Assembly (NCBI GenBank): GCA_003536545.1
Contig: DPZW01000186.1
Coordinates: forward strand, 1-7,407
Length of the DNA: 7,407 nucleotides
Reading direction: 5' to 3'
Source: Rhodospirillaceae bacterium
GTDB taxonomy: Bacteria; Pseudomonadota; Alphaproteobacteria; UBA11073
Shown here: piece by piece, positions 5,103-7,407 of the stretch
Position numbering within the stretch: the stretch's first letter is position 1
Layout: each line of letters opens with the position of its first letter
Notes under the pieces: model-generated
Seen by the model: the letters and a program-made list of their open reading frames with translations, nothing else
What the model was told of the DNA's origin: nothing
The model's database searches: none
Made by a program: the position numbers and the translations under genes

Positions 5103-6422
5103 ATGGGTCAGGTAGCAACAGCGCAAAACGCAAATCAGGATTTTAAAGTCAAAGATATTTCATTGGCCGAATGGGGGAGGAAGGAAATCACCCTCGCGGA
5201 AATTGAAATGCCGGGCCTGATGGCCACACGCGAAGAATACGGCGCACAAAAACCCCTGAAGGGCGCGCGGATTGCGGGCTGCCTGCATATGACCATTCAA
5301 ACCGCCGTGCTGATTGAAACCCTCACGCATCTGGGTGCGGAAGTGCGCTGGTCGTCGTGCAATATTTTCTCAACGCAAGATCACGCCGCTGCGGCGGTTG
5401 CGGCGGCGGGCGTTCCGGTTTTTGCCTGGAAGGGTGAGACGGAAGAAGAATATATGTGGTGCATCGAACAAACCATTCGCGGCCCGAACGGCTGGACACC
5501 AAACATGATTCTTGATGACGGCGCGGATCTCTCACTGCTGCTGCATGAAAAATATCCGGAGATGCTGAAAGATATCAAAGGTATTTCCGAAGAAACCACA
5601 ACGGGCGTGCACCGCCTCGCTGAACTCGCGAAAAAGGGTAAATTGCTGACGCCCGTGATTAACGTGAATGACAGCGTAACCAAATCCAAATTTGATAACC
5701 TTTATGGTTGCCGCGAAAGTTTGGTGGATGGCATCCGCCGCGCAACTGACGTGATGATGTCGGGCAAGACAGCTGTTGTCTGCGGTTACGGCGATGTGGG
5801 CAAGGGTTCTGCTGCTTCCCTGCGCAATGCAGGCGCGCGCGTGACCGTCACGGAAATCGATCCGATCTGCGCATTGCAGGCCGCGATGGAAGGCTATGAA
5901 GTCCGCACAATGGAAGAAGTGGTGAAAACCGCCGATATTTTTGTGACGACAACCGGCAACAAAGATATCATCACCGTAGACCACATGCGCGCGATGAAAG
6001 ACCGTGCGATTGTGTGCAACATCGGGCATTTCGATAATGAAATTCAGGTTGGCGCGCTGCGCAACATGAAATGGCACAATGTGAAACCGCAGGTGGATGA
6101 AGTGGAATTCCCCGATGGCAAACGTATTCTGTTATTGGCCGAAGGCCGCCTGGTGAACCTGGGTTGCGCAACCGGCCACCCCAGCTTTGTGATGTCTGCA
6201 TCTTTCACCAATCAGACCCTCGCGCAGATTGAACTTTATACCGCGCCTGCAGGGAAGTACGAGCGGCAGGTTTACGTGCTGCCCAAACATCTGGATGAAA
6301 AAGTAGCGCGTTTGCACCTGGCAAAATTGGGCGTGACGCTGACCAAGCTGACCAAGGAACAGGCGGATTATATCGGCGTGCCGGTTGATGGCCCGTTCAA
6401 GCCGGAGCTGTATCGCTACTAG
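5103..6422 (+). CDS. ahcY: Adenosylhomocysteinase (S-adenosyl-L-homocysteine hydrolase)
   Basis: AhcY reversibly splits S-adenosylhomocysteine into adenosine and homocysteine using tightly bound NAD, relieving product inhibition of methyltransferases. The gene is complete at 439 residues. Visible landmarks are His62 in GCLHMTIQTA, the EVRWSSCNIFSTQDHAAAA block (80-98), DDGAD (138-142), SEETTTGVHRL (162-172), and NDSVTKSKFDN (189-199) with catalytic Lys194 and Asp198. Further on are Cys203, the NAD-binding GYGDVGKG (228-235), NIGHFDNEI (306-314), and the C-terminal PFKPELYRY whose Lys and Tyr reach the partner subunit's NAD. It lacks the roughly 40-residue insertion between the DDG and SEETTTG motifs found in many proteobacterial enzymes, so it resembles the shorter eukaryote-like form. 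The ATG has AGGGGAA at a good distance. It follows ptsH by 68 nt on the same strand and is probably cotranscribed. Confidence 0.98.
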   Translation: MGQVATAQNANQDFKVKDISLAEWGRKEITLAEIEMPGLMATREEYGAQKPLKGARIAGCLHMTIQTAVLIETLTHLGAEVRWSSCNIFSTQDHAAAAVAAAGVPVFAWKGETEEEYMWCIEQTIRGPNGWTPNMILDDGADLSLLLHEKYPEMLKDIKGISEETTTGVHRLAELAKKGKLLTPVINVNDSVTKSKFDNLYGCRESLVDGIRRATDVMMSGKTAVVCGYGDVGKGSAASLRNAGARVTVTEIDPICALQAAMEGYEVRTMEEVVKTADIFVTTTGNKDIITVDHMRAMKDRAIVCNIGHFDNEIQVGALRNMKWHNVKPQVDEVEFPDGKRILLLAEGRLVNLGCATGHPSFVMSASFTNQTLAQIELYTAPAGKYERQVYVLPKHLDEKVARLHLAKLGVTLTKLTKEQADYIGVPVDGPFKPELYRY

Positions 6423-6440
6423 TCATCCGCACTGGATGAC
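6422..6440. repeat. Short perfect dyad overlapping the ahcY stop and a -35 box
   Basis: GTCATCC (6422-6428) and GGATGAC (6434-6440) are exact reverse complements around a 5-nt loop. The dyad begins at the last base of the ahcY TAG and covers most of the -35 hexamer of the next promoter. It is too short, and lacks a U-run, to be a convincing intrinsic terminator. It would suit an operator for the PAS kinase gene or a weak attenuating stem. Confidence 0.4.
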
Positions 6441-6463
6441 AAGCAAATACGCCGTGCTATAGT
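6436..6463 (+). promoter_or_regulatory. Strong promoter candidate for the PAS kinase, probably leaderless
   Basis: ATGACA (6436-6441) and TATAGT (6458-6463) each match the vegetative consensus at five of six positions, with a 16-nt spacer. The expected start site is about 6469-6471, the ATG of the following gene. No Shine-Dalgarno sequence precedes that ATG, so a leaderless transcript is the natural reading. The kinase may thus be uncoupled from the ahcY operon in expression. Confidence 0.5.
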
Positions 6464-6468
6464 ATGGC

Positions 6469-7375
6469 ATGTTTGCGCTGCGCAAAAAACAATCGAATGT
6501 TGCGTCTCTGCTGTTTCAGCAGTCACTGGATGCCATGCCACGTGCGGCGTGGTTGCGTGATGCGGACCTGAACCTCACCTGGGTAAACCGCGCCTATGCC
6601 GAAGCGATTGGCAAAACTTCAGATGAAGTGATTGACGGCCAGATTGAGCTCATGCGCCATGCCTCGGACCCGGATGGCCGGTCGCTGGCGCGCGAAGCGA
6701 AATCCACACAAAAACCTGTGACTGCTTTGCGCCACATTATTGTGGGTGGAGAGCGGCGTTTGCTTTTGGTGACTGAGCAGGTGATTGATCGCGGTGTTTT
6801 TGGTTTTGCGCTGGATCAAACTAAAACTGAAGAACTGGAGAGCGAGCTGACGCGGGCGCAAAATGCCGAAGCCCAGGTTCTGCAGGATCTTTCAACCGGC
6901 GTAGCGATTTTTGGCAATGACCAGAAACTCAAATTCTATAACCCCAGTTTTCTATCCCTAACACTTTTGGTTTCTGCGCAGCTGGATGCCGGGCCCACAT
7001 TGGCGCAGGTGATGAACGCGATGCGCGAGGTTGGCCGCTTGCCGGAATATCCAGATTTCCGGCGCGTGCGGGAAGAATGGTCGGCATGGTTTACCAATCT
7101 GCTGCAGCCACATGATGAGCTTTTGCATTTGTTGGACGGCACCACCCTGCATTTGCGCGTGATGCCGCATCCTGCGGGCGGCTTGCTGTGCATGCTTGAA
7201 GACATCACGGATCGTCTTGCGCTGGAAGCTGCATTTAACACACAGATTGCTGTGCAGCGCGAAACGCTCGATAACCTGCGCGAAGGTACGGTTTTATTGG
7301 GCGGTGATGGCCGCGTGCAATTATGGAATCCTGCTTTTCAAACCATCTGGTCGCTCAGCGATGCCGCGTTGCAAT
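6469..7375 (+). CDS. Multi-PAS sensor histidine kinase, N-terminal part (truncated at contig end)
   Basis: This cytoplasmic sensory protein, probably a histidine kinase, lacks its C-terminus because the genomic sequence stops at 7375. The 302 visible residues show PAS repeats. PAS 1 spans about 18-115 (AMPRAAWLRDADLNLTWVN, 22-40). PAS 2 spans about 135-248 (LSTGVAIFGNDQKLKFYNP, 141-159), ends LLCMLEDITDRLALEAAF and is followed by a helical linker. PAS 3 begins near 268 (LREGTVLLGGDGRVQLWNPAF) and is cut. The segment 120-138 looks like a signalling coiled coil between PAS 1 and 2. There are no membrane segments. The HisKA and ATPase domains expected from relatives would lie beyond the end, so kinase activity is inferred from family and position after ahcY. 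In several alphaproteobacteria a PAS kinase, sometimes of DivL type, sits here; I cannot decide on DivL. The apparent TAG stop at 7375-7377 is made by adapter sequence. Confidence 0.85.
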
Positions 7376-7407
7376 AGATCGGAAGAGAGTCGTGTAGGGG
7401 AAGAGGG
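7376..7407 (+). other. Illumina TruSeq-type adapter contamination
   Basis: The terminal 32 bases begin AGATCGGAAGAG, the universal start of Illumina TruSeq read-through adapters. From memory of the adapter whose next bases are CGTCGTGTAGGG, 29 of 32 positions agree, with mismatches at adapter positions 13, 25 and 31. The segment starts abruptly inside the PAS kinase reading frame, and errors accumulate toward the end as in low-quality read tails. It is not biological sequence and should be trimmed. Confidence 0.95.

Noticed and set aside
5532..6077. 181-codon minus-strand ORF inside ahcY
   Set aside because: It is antisense to a highly conserved enzyme; the His- and Cys-rich product is typical of an antisense shadow.
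6422..6450. Intrinsic terminator of ahcY
   Set aside because: The stem is only 7 bp and is followed by AAGCAAATAC, not a T-run.
6469..7377. Complete short PAS-only regulator of 302 residues
   Set aside because: The stop codon is formed by adapter bases and the third PAS domain is cut mid-domain.
1..7407. CRISPR array, tRNA/rRNA genes, insertion sequence or prophage features
   Set aside because: Reading both strands, I found no regularly spaced repeats, cloverleaf or rRNA-like sequence, transposase, integrase or terminal inverted repeats.

Overview
The window looks like an alphaproteobacterial chromosome fragment, most likely a metagenome or draft contig. The HrcA, FolC, EIIA-Man, HPr and AhcY proteins all resemble alphaproteobacterial members of their families. 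The run EIIA-Man, HPr, AhcY, PAS-domain kinase is an order I associate with alphaproteobacteria, where the HPr kinase hprK and a ChvG/ChvI-type two-component system usually lie just upstream. Base composition of the core genes is moderate to slightly GC-rich. I cannot assign an order or genus. A deep-branching free-living or Micavibrio-like lineage is possible, but that is a guess.

Layout. At 1-599 on the minus strand is the N-terminal part of the heat-shock repressor hrcA, cut by the window edge. At 600-881 is a divergent intergenic region with an hrcA promoter candidate, an imperfect 31-nt dyad and a small hairpin. At 882-2334 on the plus strand are a 69-codon hypothetical ORF and folC, overlapping. 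At 2267-4132 on the minus strand is a 621-residue protein that I do not recognise. It is visibly AT-richer than its neighbours and overlaps the 3' end of folC by 68 nt, tail to tail. At 4133-4322 is a very AT-rich divergent control region with a perfect 11-bp inverted repeat and several more copies of its half-site. At 4323-6422 on the plus strand are a mannose-type PTS EIIA, HPr and ahcY. At 6469 a multi-PAS sensor kinase begins, behind what looks like a leaderless promoter.

How the genes fit together. EIIA-Man and HPr without any sugar permease suggest a regulatory PTS. HPr keeps both the phospho-accepting His and the Ser used by HPr kinase. Their link to AhcY, which removes S-adenosylhomocysteine, and to a PAS kinase places carbon or nitrogen signalling next to the methyl cycle. 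FolC feeds the same one-carbon network but is a separate transcription unit. The unknown 621-residue gene occupies the place just upstream of EIIA-Man where hprK might be expected.

Artefact. The last 32 bases (7376-7407) are a degraded Illumina TruSeq-type adapter, not genome. The adapter creates the apparent TAG stop of the PAS kinase, so that gene is truncated by the contig end at 7375 and is not a natural 302-residue protein.
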